Assembly: GCF_009805585.1 (NCBI RefSeq)
Contig: NZ_VHIN01000005.1
Span: forward strand, 62,001-126,000
DNA length: 64,000 nt
DNA from: Glutamicibacter sp. JC586
Lineage (GTDB): Bacteria > Actinomycetota > Actinomycetes > Actinomycetales > Micrococcaceae
Reading direction: 5' to 3'
In this document: positions 35,463 to 45,128 of the stretch, in pieces
Numbering within the stretch: the stretch's first letter is position 1
Layout of the letters: the number at the start of each line of letters is the position of its first letter
Notes under the pieces: generated by a model
The model's input: the letters and a program-made list of their open reading frames with translations, nothing else
Database searches by the model: none
Told to the model about the DNA's origin: nothing
Position numbers and translations under genes: made by a program

Positions 35463-35474
35463 CGGATCAAACTG

Positions 35475-35525
35475 GAGCCCAGATTTCTCGATGATGTGCC
35501 ATCGAGAACTCTGGGCTCTTTTTAC
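35475..35525. terminator. Bidirectional terminator between pepN and lipoate ligase gene
   Basis: Two stacked stems: GAGCCCAGA (35475-35483) with TCTGGGCTC (35510-35518), and TTCTCGATG with CATCGAGAA inside (35485-35493, 35500-35508); TTTTTTT follows on the plus strand. Confidence 0.93.
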
Positions 35526-35542
35526 TTTGTAGCGTGTTGAGG

Positions 35543-36598
35543 TTAAGGAACTCGTGCAGTCCATTGCTCGGTATCAAATTTAGTTTCAGCCAGCTTCCTA
35601 GCGGCGGCACGAGTATCCTCATCGATCTGTGCTGGTTGGGCGCCAGTGCGCTGTGCGAAAGTTTCCATCATGATCTTGATGATCTCCAAACGACCCAACT
35701 CTGTTTGAGATTTCAACGGATCTACACGCTTCACCGCTGAGGTAATCCCCTTGTCCGAGATCTTCTCACGACCAATACGAAGAACCTGCATCATTTTCTC
35801 AGCGTCAATGTCGTAGCTCATCGTCACGTGGTGCAGCATTGCTCCATTAGCCAGTCGTTTTTGTGCAGCTCCACCAATTTTTCCGGCCTCAGTAGCAATG
35901 TCATTCAGCGGCTTGTAATGGGCTTTAAGACCGATACTTTCCAGCGCCTGCATGACCCACTCATCGAGGTAGGGGTATGAATCAGCAAAGCTCATGCCGT
36001 CCACCAAAGACTCAGGGGCATATAGCGAGTAGGTGATGCAGTTGCCGGCTTCCATAAACATGGCACCGCCACCAGAAATACGGCGAACAACTTTGATCCC
36101 GTAGTTCTGGGCTTGTTCCATGTCGACTTCGTTTTTCAGCGACTGGAAGGATCCAATAACTACTGCTCCTTCGTTCCAATCCCAGAAACGAATCGTTGGC
36201 TTGCGTACACCTTGGGCAATCTGACGGGTGAGAACTTCGTCCAAGGCCACCTGTTCAGCAATTGGGATAATCTCTGGACCCAGCACTTCCCACTGATGAT
36301 CTTCCCATTTGGTGGCGTGACCCAGCGCACGGCGTACAACTCGGGCCACAGCATCGGCATCAAAACCAAACAATACTGCGCCCTCGCGTAAGTTTTTGGT
36401 AACTGCATCGCGGATGGTGCTATGGCTGGCATCGGTGGGCAGTCCGAGCACCGCTGCGTTGAGATCCTCTAACGCTTCGTCAGGCTCTAGGAAGAAGTCT
36501 CCGTTAAGTGAAACGTTAGTGATTTTTCCGTCGTTACTGTCCAGATCGACTACGACTAATTTGCCACCGACTACCTTGTACTCACCATGATGCATCAT
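35543..36598 (-). CDS. Lipoate--protein ligase, accessory domain at the N-terminus
   Basis: Attaches lipoate to the lysine of 2-oxoacid dehydrogenase E2 and GcvH. 351 residues. Residues 8-95 look like the LplA accessory domain (GGKLVVVDLDSNDGKI, NVSLNGDFFLEPDEALEDL), which in E. coli LplA is C-terminal. Residues 105-345 are the BPL/LplA catalytic domain with RRISGGGAMFMEAGN and KIGGAAQKRLANGAMLHH (catalytic Lys). The order is therefore reversed, like a fusion of archaeal LplB then LplA. The ATG at 36598 has no clear ribosome site. Single gene between two terminators. Confidence 0.87.
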   Translation of the reverse strand: MMHHGEYKVVGGKLVVVDLDSNDGKITNVSLNGDFFLEPDEALEDLNAAVLGLPTDASHSTIRDAVTKNLREGAVLFGFDADAVARVVRRALGHATKWEDHQWEVLGPEIIPIAEQVALDEVLTRQIAQGVRKPTIRFWDWNEGAVVIGSFQSLKNEVDMEQAQNYGIKVVRRISGGGAMFMEAGNCITYSLYAPESLVDGMSFADSYPYLDEWVMQALESIGLKAHYKPLNDIATEAGKIGGAAQKRLANGAMLHHVTMSYDIDAEKMMQVLRIGREKISDKGITSAVKRVDPLKSQTELGRLEIIKIMMETFAQRTGAQPAQIDEDTRAAARKLAETKFDTEQWTARVP

Positions 36599-36703
36599 GT
36601 CCCCAGTCTATCCCTGAGCAACGTTTACCCCCATTTACATGGACATAGATCACATCAAGGCAGCTGGCAATTCCTTAGGCCTACTCTGGTAGTTAAAGCA
36701 ACA

Positions 36704-36736
36704 GCGGCGCGCTTCCCGCAATGGGAAGCGCGCCGC
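36704..36736 (-). terminator. Terminator of rpmE2
   Basis: Perfect 14-bp GC-rich stem (36704-36717 with 36723-36736), 5-base loop; on the minus strand it is followed by TGTTGCTTT. Confidence 0.9.
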
Positions 36737-36760
36737 GTAAAGCTTGCGAGGGGCGAAGTA

Positions 36761-37018
36761 TTACTTCTTGCCGCCGAAGCCCTTGAAGCGGGCGTTGAAG
36801 CGCTCGACACGACCAGCGGTGTCCATGATGCGCTGCTTACCGGTGTAGAACGGGTGCGAAGCAGCCGAGATTTCAACGTCAATCACTGGGTAAGTGTTGC
36901 CGTCTTCCCACTCGATGGTCTTGTTCGAAGTTGCGGTCGAACGAGTCAGGATCTTTTCGCCGGATGCCAGGTCGTTGAATACCACAGCGGCGTAATTTGG
37001 ATGGATATCAGCCTTCAT
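36761..37018 (-). CDS. rpmE2: 50S ribosomal protein L31 type B
   Basis: 85-residue ribosomal protein that bridges the subunits. Type B: longer than L31 type A and without the CxxC zinc pairs. Typical sequences are [31 protein letters not shown] and [15 protein letters not shown] lies nine bases before the ATG. In many bacteria the type B form replaces the zinc-binding paralogue under zinc limitation and is Zur-controlled. I see no clear Zur box in the 147 bp upstream. Single gene with its own terminator. Confidence 0.97.
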   Translation of the reverse strand: MKADIHPNYAAVVFNDLASGEKILTRSTATSNKTIEWEDGNTYPVIDVEISAASHPFYTGKQRIMDTAGRVERFNARFKGFGGKK

Positions 37019-37165
37019 AGCTATACACCTTTATGTTTATGGCCACTGGATTTTGCCAGCAGCTACTTACTCGGAAATGAAGTCCGGCGAAGCTACGCTC
37101 AGGAGAGAACTCGCAACACACAGACATTACATCCTATCGCACAATTGCTCCGTCAGAGAACCTTA

Positions 37166-37999
37166 CTACCGTGGTGCGGAGCACAAATGCCAGAACGCAA
37201 TCGCGCTTGCAGCACCCACATTCAACGAATCGACTTCGCGGTGCATGGGAATGATGACCGTACGGTCAGCAAGATCCAGAGCTTCCTGCGTAACTCCCCG
37301 ACCTTCATTGCCTAAGATCATGGCGATTTTTTCACCAGACTCAATGCGAACATCGTTGAGCGCTACAGCGTCATCCGTAAGTTCCATGGCCAATAATTCG
37401 TACCCATGAGACTTGAGCCTGTGAATATCCATGGGCCAGTTTTCCAAGCGTACCCACGGCAGGTCAAAGACCGTTCCCATCGAAACTCGCGCACTACGTC
37501 GGTACCACGGATCAACACACTTGGGCGTCAGCAGAACCGCGTCTATGCCCAGGCCGGAAGCTGAACGAATAATCGCACCCAAATTGGTGTGGTCCGCTAC
37601 GTCTTCAAGAATGGCAATTCGAGTACTCGTTGCGAGAACCTGGTCTAAGTCCAGTGACTCAGGACGGTTCATGGATGCCATCGCACCACGGTGCAAATGA
37701 AAACCAACCAAGTCTTCAAGTTGCTTGTCGTCTCCGATAAAGATTGGAGCGTCGGGATATTTGTTGAATTCTTCAGTCAGTTGGCCCAAGTGCTTTGCTG
37801 CAAGCAAGAAACTACGAGGAACATGTCCGGCATTGATTGCTCGCTGAACAACTTTGGTGCTCTCGGCAATATAGAGCCCGTTTTCCACATCAGTGCGCAT
37901 TCGCAAATGAGCTTCGGACAGCCTAAGGTACTCATCAAGCCGAGGATCCTCAAGATCTTCTACATGCAAGATGCGTTCGGGATTCACAATATCGTTCAC
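37166..37999 (-). CDS. TrmH/SpoU family RNA 2'-O-ribose methyltransferase
   Basis: 277 residues. N-terminal substrate-binding region to about 110 (GLYIAESTKVVQRAI). C-terminal SPOUT domain with the three motifs: VADHTNLGAIIRSASGLG, IAMILGNEGRGV and PMHREVDSLNVGAASAIAFW, which make the SAM trefoil knot. Likely acts on 23S rRNA or tRNA; the exact nucleotide cannot be read from sequence. The start is GTG at 37999, four bases after the stop of the TSUP gene, so the two form an operon. Confidence 0.9.
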   Translation of the reverse strand: MNDIVNPERILHVEDLEDPRLDEYLRLSEAHLRMRTDVENGLYIAESTKVVQRAINAGHVPRSFLLAAKHLGQLTEEFNKYPDAPIFIGDDKQLEDLVGFHLHRGAMASMNRPESLDLDQVLATSTRIAILEDVADHTNLGAIIRSASGLGIDAVLLTPKCVDPWYRRSARVSMGTVFDLPWVRLENWPMDIHRLKSHGYELLAMELTDDAVALNDVRIESGEKIAMILGNEGRGVTQEALDLADRTVIIPMHREVDSLNVGAASAIAFWHLCSAPR

Positions 38000-38003
38000 G
38001 GTT

Positions 38004-38801
38004 CTACAGCAACTTAATGATCATGTTGGTAAGGGCTATTAGCCCAAGGACAACGATAATTCCACGGAGCCAGCCCGGAGAGAGCTTGCGTCCGATCTTG
38101 GCACCGATGAATCCACCAATGAGCGATCCCACAGCGATCAGCAAGACAATGAGCCAGTTGATTCGTTCCGGTGCAATGACGAGATACATCACCGCTGCCA
38201 TCAGGTTAACGATCAACGAAAGAATGACCTTGATTGCATTGGACTGTTGCAACGAGGCTTGAAGGAACACTCCAAAAACAGCCATCAGCAGTACACCTTG
38301 AGCTGCGGTGAAGTAACCACCGTACACACCGATAACAAAGACCAAGATGTACAAGATCAATGGAATCCTGGCTCGATCCGCCCCAGTTGGATCCGTGCCA
38401 CCCCGGGCGGCCTGTCGAGTCTTGGCCCACTTCGCTAAACGAGGTTGGAAAATCACTAGGACCAGCGCACAGATCAACAGTACTGGGGCAACAATTCCGA
38501 AAACACTCTCGGGTAGGCTAAGCAGCAACAGTGAGCCTATGAGCCCTCCGACAAGCGAGACGGGAATGAGTTTAAGCAAGGTTTTCTTAACACTTGCCGC
38601 TTCCCTGCGATAGCCCCACGCACCAGAGAATCCTCCAGCGACAAGACCCATAGCGTTGGAAACAACGGCGTTAACCGGCGCAGTTCCTAACGCAACAAGA
38701 ATAGGGAAGGTAACCAAAGTGCCGGAACCAACAACTGTATTGATCGTTCCGGCCCAGAGGCCGCCTATAAAGATCAGGGCTTCACGCCAAAATTCAACCA
38801 C
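38004..38801 (-). CDS. TSUP family (sulfite exporter TauE/SafE-like) membrane protein
   Basis: 265 residues, about eight membrane segments in two halves. Begins FIGGLWAGTINTVVGSGTLVTFPILVALG-type TauE motif (GTINTVVGSGTLVTFP), repeated in the second half as GVYGGYFTAAQGVLL. Members export sulfite, sulfoacetate or related anions; the substrate here is not known. The gap to the RNA methyltransferase gene is 4 bp, and the ABC ATPase gene upstream ends 29 bp before it. Confidence 0.88.
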   Translation of the reverse strand: MVEFWREALIFIGGLWAGTINTVVGSGTLVTFPILVALGTAPVNAVVSNAMGLVAGGFSGAWGYRREAASVKKTLLKLIPVSLVGGLIGSLLLLSLPESVFGIVAPVLLICALVLVIFQPRLAKWAKTRQAARGGTDPTGADRARIPLILYILVFVIGVYGGYFTAAQGVLLMAVFGVFLQASLQQSNAIKVILSLIVNLMAAVMYLVIAPERINWLIVLLIAVGSLIGGFIGAKIGRKLSPGWLRGIIVVLGLIALTNMIIKLL

Positions 38802-38830
38802 GGGCAGTGATCCCCTTCAGATAGTTCGTT

Positions 38831-39613
38831 TTAGATCTTGGCAAAAGCCGAGAATCGCCCACCGTCACGGCGAAGCGATAGCTTCAACCCGTACGTCGCT
38901 TCCAGATTCTCCTCGGTCAGCGTTGATTCCAGTTCACCTGAGGCAATGACCTGGCCCTCGCGCATCATCAAAATGTGGGTGAACCCTGAAGGAATTTCTT
39001 CGAGGTGGTGGGTAACGAGAACTAGCGCAGGCGCGTCTTCGTCCGCCGCCAATTGCGTCATCTGGGCGACAAGTTCCTCGCGGCCCGCCAGGTCCAATCC
39101 CGCAGCAGGCTCATCAAGAATCATCAGCTCCGGATCAGTCATGAGTGCGCGAGCAATCAGTACGCGCTTTCGTTCCCCCTCGGAAAGCTTGCCAAACGGC
39201 TGGTTCATGAAGGTGGACATTCCCCACTGGTGCAAGAGTTGGAAGGCTCGTCGCTCATCCATCTTCTCGTATTGCTCACGCCATCGACCGGTCGTGCCAT
39301 AGGCGGCAGTGACCACTACGTTCAAAGCAGTCTCGCTGGCGGGAATTGAGTTGGCCACCAACGCCGAGCTCAATCCGATCAGCGGACGCAGGTCAAATAC
39401 TGAAACTCGGCCGAGCTGTTCGCCAAGAATTCCAGCGGTGCCGCGGGTGGGATGCAACCGAGCGGCCGCAATATTCATGAGGGTCGATTTGCCGGCGCCG
39501 TTGGCGCCCAGCACGATCCATCGTTGTCCTTCTTTAACTTCCCAGGACACGTCCTTGAGCAGTTCTTTTCGTCCGCGTACCACGCTGACATCTTTGAAAG
39601 TTAGCACTTCGCT
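38831..39613 (-). CDS. ABC transporter ATP-binding protein
   Basis: 260 residues from the ATG at 39613; a TTG eleven codons upstream keeps the frame open. Walker A GANGAGKST, Q-loop region, signature LSEGERKRVLIARAL, Walker B LMILDEPAAGLD, and switch His in VLVTHHLEE. No permease gene is next to it, so it may be a stand-alone ATPase of the ModF/YlmA-like kind, as often found in actinobacteria. TAGTCT lies just upstream of the ATG and no ribosome site is seen, so a leaderless transcript is possible. Divergent from serB. Confidence 0.88.
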   Translation of the reverse strand, partial: SEVLTFKDVSVVRGRKELLKDVSWEVKEGQRWIVLGANGAGKSTLMNIAAARLHPTRGTAGILGEQLGRVSVFDLRPLIGLSSALVANSIPASETALNVVVTAAYGTTGRWREQYEKMDERRAFQLLHQWGMSTFMNQPFGKLSEGERKRVLIARALMTDPELMILDEPAAGLDLAGREELVAQMTQLAADEDAPALVLVTHHLEEIPSGFTHILMMREGQVIASGELESTLTEENLEATYGLKLSLRRDGGRFSAFAKI

Positions 39614-39739
39614 CATGGTATTCAAGACTAGACTTTTCGGTGCCAATTAACTAATTGAATCACCGCCAATTCGCCGTTTATCCCCCGGTCAGTGCCGTCA
39701 TGTTTGGTCGTAATCGTTGCATCAACGAAAATTAGTTAC

Positions 39740-40660
39740 ATGGCTTCTTCACTAGTATTTGTCTCTCGCCCTTCCCTGCCACGCGAACAGTTCCTTAGTC
39801 TCTTGGAACAAGCCGTCGCTGAAGACCTCATTTCGGAGGTCAACGAAAAGTTGATCAACATCAGCGAGGACCGTCTAGTAGCGAAGATACATTTATCTGC
39901 GGCAGAACGAGGTGAGTTACAGCAGGCCTCCAGTGCCTTCATCGACAATCAGGTCGCTGCTGGCAATATGAGTTACTCGGATGTCTGCCTCGCCGTCGTT
40001 CCGGACGAGATCAGCGAAGCTGGGCAACTGCTCTTGCTCATGGACGTAGATTCCACCTTGATCAAACAAGAAGTCATCGAGCTGCTTGCGGCTCACGCGG
40101 GACGCGAAAAAGAAGTCGCCGAAGTCACCGAGGCCGCGATGCGCGGTGAGTTGGACTTCGCACAATCACTGGTCCAACGAGTCGCCACTCTCAAAGGTCT
40201 TCCAGATTCGGTATTACAAGAGGTCGGTCAGCGCATCATCCTCTCCGACGGCGCGGCTTCATTGGTACGCAGATTCCATGCAGCCGGCCATAAAGTTGCC
40301 GTAGTTTCCGGCGGGTTCCAGCAGATTCTTGACCCACTGGCAGAAACCTTGAACCTTGATCATGCTTTGGCCAACACCTTGGGAATCACCGACGGCGTAC
40401 TGGATGGAACCGTTCATGGAGACATCGTTGACCGTGCCATGAAGGAAACAAAGCTGCGCCAATGGTCCGAAGAGCACCGCATCCCACTGTCTGCGACAAT
40501 CGCGGCCGGTGACGGTGCCAATGATCTTGCCATGGTCGCTGCTGCGAGCTTGGGTATCGCCTTTAATGCCAAGCCAGCGTTACGAGATCAAGCCGATGTG
40601 CGTCTGGATTTTTCTCGCCTGGACGTCATTGCAGACCTGGTGCTCAACGACCTTAGCTAG
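39740..40660 (+). CDS. serB: Phosphoserine phosphatase SerB
   Basis: Last step of serine synthesis. 306 residues from the ATG at 39740 (frame open from 39692). N-terminal 95 residues are a regulatory-type domain as in other long SerB proteins. HAD core: motif I LLLMDVDSTLIKQE, helical cap AAMRGELDFAQSL, motif II AVVSGGFQQI, Lys in GTVHGDIVDRAMKE region, motif IV AAGDGANDLAMV. All catalytic residues are present. Divergent from the ABC ATPase gene. An 8-bp inverted repeat (40657-40664 with 40671-40678) overlaps its stop codon. Confidence 0.94.
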   Translation: MASSLVFVSRPSLPREQFLSLLEQAVAEDLISEVNEKLINISEDRLVAKIHLSAAERGELQQASSAFIDNQVAAGNMSYSDVCLAVVPDEISEAGQLLLLMDVDSTLIKQEVIELLAAHAGREKEVAEVTEAAMRGELDFAQSLVQRVATLKGLPDSVLQEVGQRIILSDGAASLVRRFHAAGHKVAVVSGGFQQILDPLAETLNLDHALANTLGITDGVLDGTVHGDIVDRAMKETKLRQWSEEHRIPLSATIAAGDGANDLAMVAAASLGIAFNAKPALRDQADVRLDFSRLDVIADLVLNDLS

Positions 40661-40762
40661 TTGTTTCCCGACAACTAGATAACAATTCGGTACATCAGGC
40701 CCTTACGGCACGGTGTTCAGTTGCTCCAGCAGATAGTATTTTGAATGACGCATTAATGGCCT

Positions 40763-42553
40763 GTGGTAGATACCTCGACCGAGCGGCAACATCTATACGC
40801 TTTCGAAAGAACTCTAATACCAGTGCAGACCCCACCTCAGGACTCTAATCCAGCAGCGTCTTCTAACAAGAAGAAGTCGAAGAGCAAGGCCAAGCCTTGG
40901 ATCATCGGCGGCTCCTGCGCCGTTGCCCTCACCGCCGCATACTTCGGAGCCGCAGCGGTCATCAGCTCGCAGGTTCCAGCCAACGCTTCGGTCGCCGGTG
41001 TCAATATCGGTTCCATGAACAAGGACGAAGCTCAGGCAGAACTTGCCAAGGTTGCAACTCCCCTGGCTCAAAAGCCAGTGGCGCTAAAGGTCAACGGCAA
41101 AGACTATGAGCTTGATCCAGCCAAGGCGGGCATGAGCTTGAGTATTGAAAACACTGTTAATGACCTCACCACCTACGAGGTAAACCCAGTCAAGCTCTAT
41201 GAACGACTGACGAACGACTACAAGGTCACCCCTGACCTCGAAGTCGATCAGGACAAGCTCAAGACACAAGTTGAAGCTCTGGCCAAAAAGGCCAATGCTA
41301 AAGCGACTGAAGGAACGATCGAGTTTGCCGATGGTGAGGCGAAGCTGACCAAGCCGGCTGACGGGGTTGAGTTGAACACCGATGATGCCGTTAAAAAGAT
41401 CAGTGATGATTGGTCTCTTGATGGTGCTGCTATTGAGTTGCCTGCCGACGTGAAAAAGCCTGAAGTCTCCGAAAATGATTTGCAGGCCTTCTACGACGAT
41501 CAGGTCAAGGCGTTGCTCAAAGACAAGGTCACCTTGGATTCAGGTGACAAGAAGGCGACCGTTTCAACTGCTGACATCATCAGCGCAGCAACCTACTCAG
41601 CCAAGGATGGCAAACCTGCCCTCACCTTGGATGATAAGAAGTTGTACAACGCGGCCACCAAGGGAACAGATCTTTCTAGCACCGCCAAAGACGCAAAGAT
41701 CACCCTAAAAGATGGCAAACCTTCGATTACAAAGTCGACCAACGGCATTTCGCTAGAAACCGATGGCCTAGGGGCCAAGGTGTTGGCCGCGACCGCCACT
41801 GCGGATCGGACTGCGACGGTCAAGATGACCGAAACGGAGGCGGACTTTACCACCGCAGATGCCGAGAAGCTGGGCGTCAAGGAACCGATCGTAGACTTTT
41901 CGACCCCTTACCCGGCTTCAGATACGGTGCGAACCAAGAACCTCAAGGCCGGATCTGCGCGGGTAACCGGGGTTATCGTCAAGCCCGGTGAACAGTTCTC
42001 ACTTTTAAAAACCCTGGGTCCGATCACCGAGGCTAATGGTTACTACACCTCGGGTGTTGTTGAGAACGGATTCAGCTCTGAAGCCGTCGGTGGTGGCCTC
42101 TCTCAGATTTCCACCCAAATGTACAACGTTGGTTTCCTAGCCGGCTACGATGACATCACTCACAAGCCACACTCCCGCTGGTTCGACCGCTACCCAGCAG
42201 GCCGTGAAGCCACGCTGTGGGAAGGTCAGGTCGATATGGTCTGGCAGAACAATACTCCTTACGGTGTCATGGTTCAGGCTTGGGTCGACGGGGATGCCGT
42301 ACATACCCGACTGTGGTCCACCAAGTACTGGAAGGTCACTCAGAAAAGCTCAGGTCAGTACAACAAGACCGACCCTGAGACCAAGTACAACAACGCTGAA
42401 AAGTGTGTTTCCGAGTCCGGTGGACAGAAGGGCTTCACCATCGATATCACTCGATACCGCGAGGCCATCGATGGATCAAAGAAGCTTCCAGCGGATAAGA
42501 AGACCTGGACCTACAGCCCATGGAACAAGATCGTTTGTGGTGAAAAACCATAA
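40763..42553 (+). CDS. VanW family envelope protein with putative peptidoglycan-binding domains
   Basis: 596 residues. Cytoplasmic N-terminus with a basic stretch (KKKSKSKAKP, about 36-45), one membrane helix at about 47-70, and the rest outside. Two PG_binding_4-like domains are suggested at about 95-215 and 235-365, starting SVAGVNIGSMNKDEA, with many Lys/Asp/Thr repeats. The VanW domain is at about 375-530: KPGEQFSLLKTLGP, GGGLSQISTQMYNV and RYPAGREATL. VanW proteins occur with glycopeptide resistance genes and with wall-bound proteins; the biochemical role is not established. The GTG start has no clear ribosome site. Confidence 0.88.
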   Translation: MVDTSTERQHLYAFERTLIPVQTPPQDSNPAASSNKKKSKSKAKPWIIGGSCAVALTAAYFGAAAVISSQVPANASVAGVNIGSMNKDEAQAELAKVATPLAQKPVALKVNGKDYELDPAKAGMSLSIENTVNDLTTYEVNPVKLYERLTNDYKVTPDLEVDQDKLKTQVEALAKKANAKATEGTIEFADGEAKLTKPADGVELNTDDAVKKISDDWSLDGAAIELPADVKKPEVSENDLQAFYDDQVKALLKDKVTLDSGDKKATVSTADIISAATYSAKDGKPALTLDDKKLYNAATKGTDLSSTAKDAKITLKDGKPSITKSTNGISLETDGLGAKVLAATATADRTATVKMTETEADFTTADAEKLGVKEPIVDFSTPYPASDTVRTKNLKAGSARVTGVIVKPGEQFSLLKTLGPITEANGYYTSGVVENGFSSEAVGGGLSQISTQMYNVGFLAGYDDITHKPHSRWFDRYPAGREATLWEGQVDMVWQNNTPYGVMVQAWVDGDAVHTRLWSTKYWKVTQKSSGQYNKTDPETKYNNAEKCVSESGGQKGFTIDITRYREAIDGSKKLPADKKTWTYSPWNKIVCGEKP

Positions 42554-42572
42554 CAACGTGTTCTAAGTAATG

Positions 42573-42618
42573 ATCGCCGGGTGCCCCACATGGCGGGGCA
42601 CCCGGCGATTTTCCTTTG
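42573..42618 (+). terminator. Terminator of the VanW gene
   Basis: Perfect 15-bp GC-rich stem (42573-42587 with 42595-42609), 7-base loop, followed by TTTCCTTTG. Confidence 0.93.
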
Positions 42619-42657
42619 TGCTCACTCTTGTTGAACCTGATCGCAACGATGGGAATG

Positions 42658-42709
42658 AATAAAGGCTGGTGTTCAACATCCCCATGGATGTTGAACACCA
42701 GCCTTTATT
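42658..42709. terminator. 23-bp perfect hairpin downstream of the SDR gene
   Basis: Exact inverted repeat, arms 42658-42680 and 42687-42709, 6-base loop. It lies 15 bp beyond the stop of the minus-strand SDR gene and 40 bp after the VanW terminator. It starts with AATAAAGG and ends with CCTTTATT, so it can end transcripts from either side. Confidence 0.88.
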
Positions 42710-42724
42710 GGTTCTGGACCCGGA

Positions 42725-43474
42725 CTACTTGCCTGCCTGCTCCAGGAAGTCCCCTGCGCCGCCAACTAGCTCGGTGTGTCCGGTCTCAACCTCGGCGAAC
42801 ACCATCTTGGCTACTTCTGCGCCAAATTCTTCAACGGAGTATAGCTTGCCTGCTGCTTCACGACGAGCGTCAATGGCACCTGGCTCCATGCGGTTCAGCA
42901 GGGTCGCGGTAATGGTACCTTCGATCATGTCACCGGATACGACAACAAAGCTGATGTTCTTTTCGCTGAGCTGTGGGATCATTTCGCGCAGTGCATCTTC
43001 GCCAGCACGCTTGGACTTGGCAACCTCGTCATAAGCTCCCATGGTGGAAACCTCATTGATGAAGTGTGCCTGGTGGCTGGTCACGAAGACAACGCGGCCA
43101 CCTTCACTCATCTTTGGCAATGCTGCGGTGAGCATGGCAACCTGAGCGTCACGGTTCAAACGCAAAGCGTAGTTTTCACCCAGGGACGTCTCCATGCCAC
43201 CTGACGCGTTGAGCACCAACACATCTAGGGAACCGAAGTTCTCAACGGCAGCATCAACTAGAGCCTGCGGGCCTTCAGCAGTGGTCAAATCCGAACCGAC
43301 AGCAACGGCCTTGCCGCCCTTTTCCTCGATTGCTGCGACGATCTTATTGGCCCGTGGAGCCTTCGCGCGGTAGTTCACTACGACGCCAATGCCCTGTTCT
43401 GCCAACAGCTGCGCAGTAACAGCGCCAATGCCGCGGGAGGAACCGGTAACTACGGCACCTTTGTATTCGCTCAT
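42725..43474 (-). CDS. SDR family protein with atypical active site
   Basis: 249 residues from the ATG at 43474, supported by AAGGAG ten bases upstream. Rossmann start VVTGSSRGIGAVTAQLLA. The usual NAG motif reads LNASGGME, the Ser motif VFVTSHQAHF is present, but the Tyr-Lys pair is YDEVAKSK: four residues, not three, separate Tyr and the first Lys. It may be an SDR subfamily with altered chemistry or cofactor role. It follows a canonical FabG gene by 67 bp on the same strand. Confidence 0.85.
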   Translation of the reverse strand: MSEYKGAVVTGSSRGIGAVTAQLLAEQGIGVVVNYRAKAPRANKIVAAIEEKGGKAVAVGSDLTTAEGPQALVDAAVENFGSLDVLVLNASGGMETSLGENYALRLNRDAQVAMLTAALPKMSEGGRVVFVTSHQAHFINEVSTMGAYDEVAKSKRAGEDALREMIPQLSEKNISFVVVSGDMIEGTITATLLNRMEPGAIDARREAAGKLYSVEEFGAEVAKMVFAEVETGHTELVGGAGDFLEQAGK

Positions 43475-43541
43475 GTTCAGTGTTCTCCTTAATTCTTCGG
43501 GAAAATTAGTTTGTGCCCACACTTTGGAGCAACGAAAATTC

Positions 43542-44324
<783 letters not shown>

Positions 44325-44478
44325 CTAGCGCACTTTGCCTAGTTAAGTAGCTTCTCCGTGATCAATCCTATTAGTTACCGACCAGTTTTACCGCTTCGAC
44401 AGCGCGTAGAAATTACTCTCTTTGTGCCACAAGTGAGACAATGGAGGTAGTTCCCGTACAGCAAAGTGAAGTCTTTAC

Positions 44479-44877
44479 ATGTCATCCCAGCCCACGAATC
44501 ACGATTCTGATCAGCCGGGCGTTCACCGCATCACCGAAGCGCGTGAATCGCACACCTCTGAGCGCGATACCCGTGTGCGCAAGTACACGATTTCGATGAC
44601 CGTCCGCATGATTTGCTTCGTCTTGGCCTTTTTCTTTGATGGCTGGCTGCGATGGGTCTTTGTCGCAGGTGCAGTAGTCCTTCCGTATGTCGCAGTAGTC
44701 GTCGCCAATGGTGGTGCCGATCTGACTAAGCGCGAGCCGCCTGCCGAGTTTTACAAGGCCCCGGAGCCAGAACAACTTGCCGCTCCTCCCACCGCACAAC
44801 ACGCTTCTTACGAGAATGACGATGTGATTGACGGAACTTTTGTTGATCAGCCCAGTAGCACTGAGAAAGAGGACTAG
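44479..44877 (+). CDS. DUF3099 domain-containing membrane protein
   Basis: 132 residues. An N-terminal basic stretch (VHRITEARESHTSERDTRVRKY in part) leads to two closely spaced membrane helices at about 41-75, MICFVLAFFF and WRWVF-like WLRWVFVAGAVVLPYVAVVVANG. The tail is acidic and Pro/Glu-rich. The family is actinobacterial, of unknown function. Its stop overlaps the next gene's GTG by one base (TAGTG), and SURF1 follows, so a link to respiratory complex assembly is possible (inference from context). Confidence 0.85.
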   Translation: MSSQPTNHDSDQPGVHRITEARESHTSERDTRVRKYTISMTVRMICFVLAFFFDGWLRWVFVAGAVVLPYVAVVVANGGADLTKREPPAEFYKAPEPEQLAAPPTAQHASYENDDVIDGTFVDQPSSTEKED

Positions 44878-45128
44878 TGGATTTACTAGGTTCCCTGGGG
44901 CAATCCCAACCGCAATCGCCGACCGAAGTCCAGTGCTCCAGGAAGGGTTGCCGTAATCTCGCAGAGCATCAATTGCTCTGGAATAATCCCAAGATTCATA
45001 CTCCTGAGCGTCGCAAGATTTGGTTGGCCTGCCCAGAACACCTGGAATGGTTGGAAACCTATCTCAAGGAACGCCTGCTGCACCGAGAAACTTTGCCACT
45101 ATCGAGCACCTCAGGAGGCACTGAGTAA
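44877..45128 (+). CDS. Small protein with probable zinc-ligand cluster, between DUF3099 and SURF1
   Basis: 83 residues. Cys and His are arranged as VQCSRKGCRNLAEHQL, then WLACPEHLEW: C-x4-C, His, then C-x2-H, a plausible single zinc site. No membrane segment. Function unknown; homologues in actinobacterial genomes have carried the misleading label acetone carboxylase, which the sequence does not support. The GTG start overlaps the DUF3099 stop by one base, and the SURF1 ATG follows its stop directly, so it is the middle gene of a tight operon. Confidence 0.75.
   Translation: MDLLGSLGQSQPQSPTEVQCSRKGCRNLAEHQLLWNNPKIHTPERRKIWLACPEHLEWLETYLKERLLHRETLPLSSTSGGTE

Noticed and set aside
36587-37315. 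242-codon plus-strand frame across rpmE2
   Set aside because: Covers rpmE2, its terminator and the RNA methyltransferase gene on the other strand; no domain content.
40657-40678. 8-bp inverted repeat over the serB stop codon as an operator
   Set aside because: Short, over the stop codon and without T-run. No basis for more than mentioning it.
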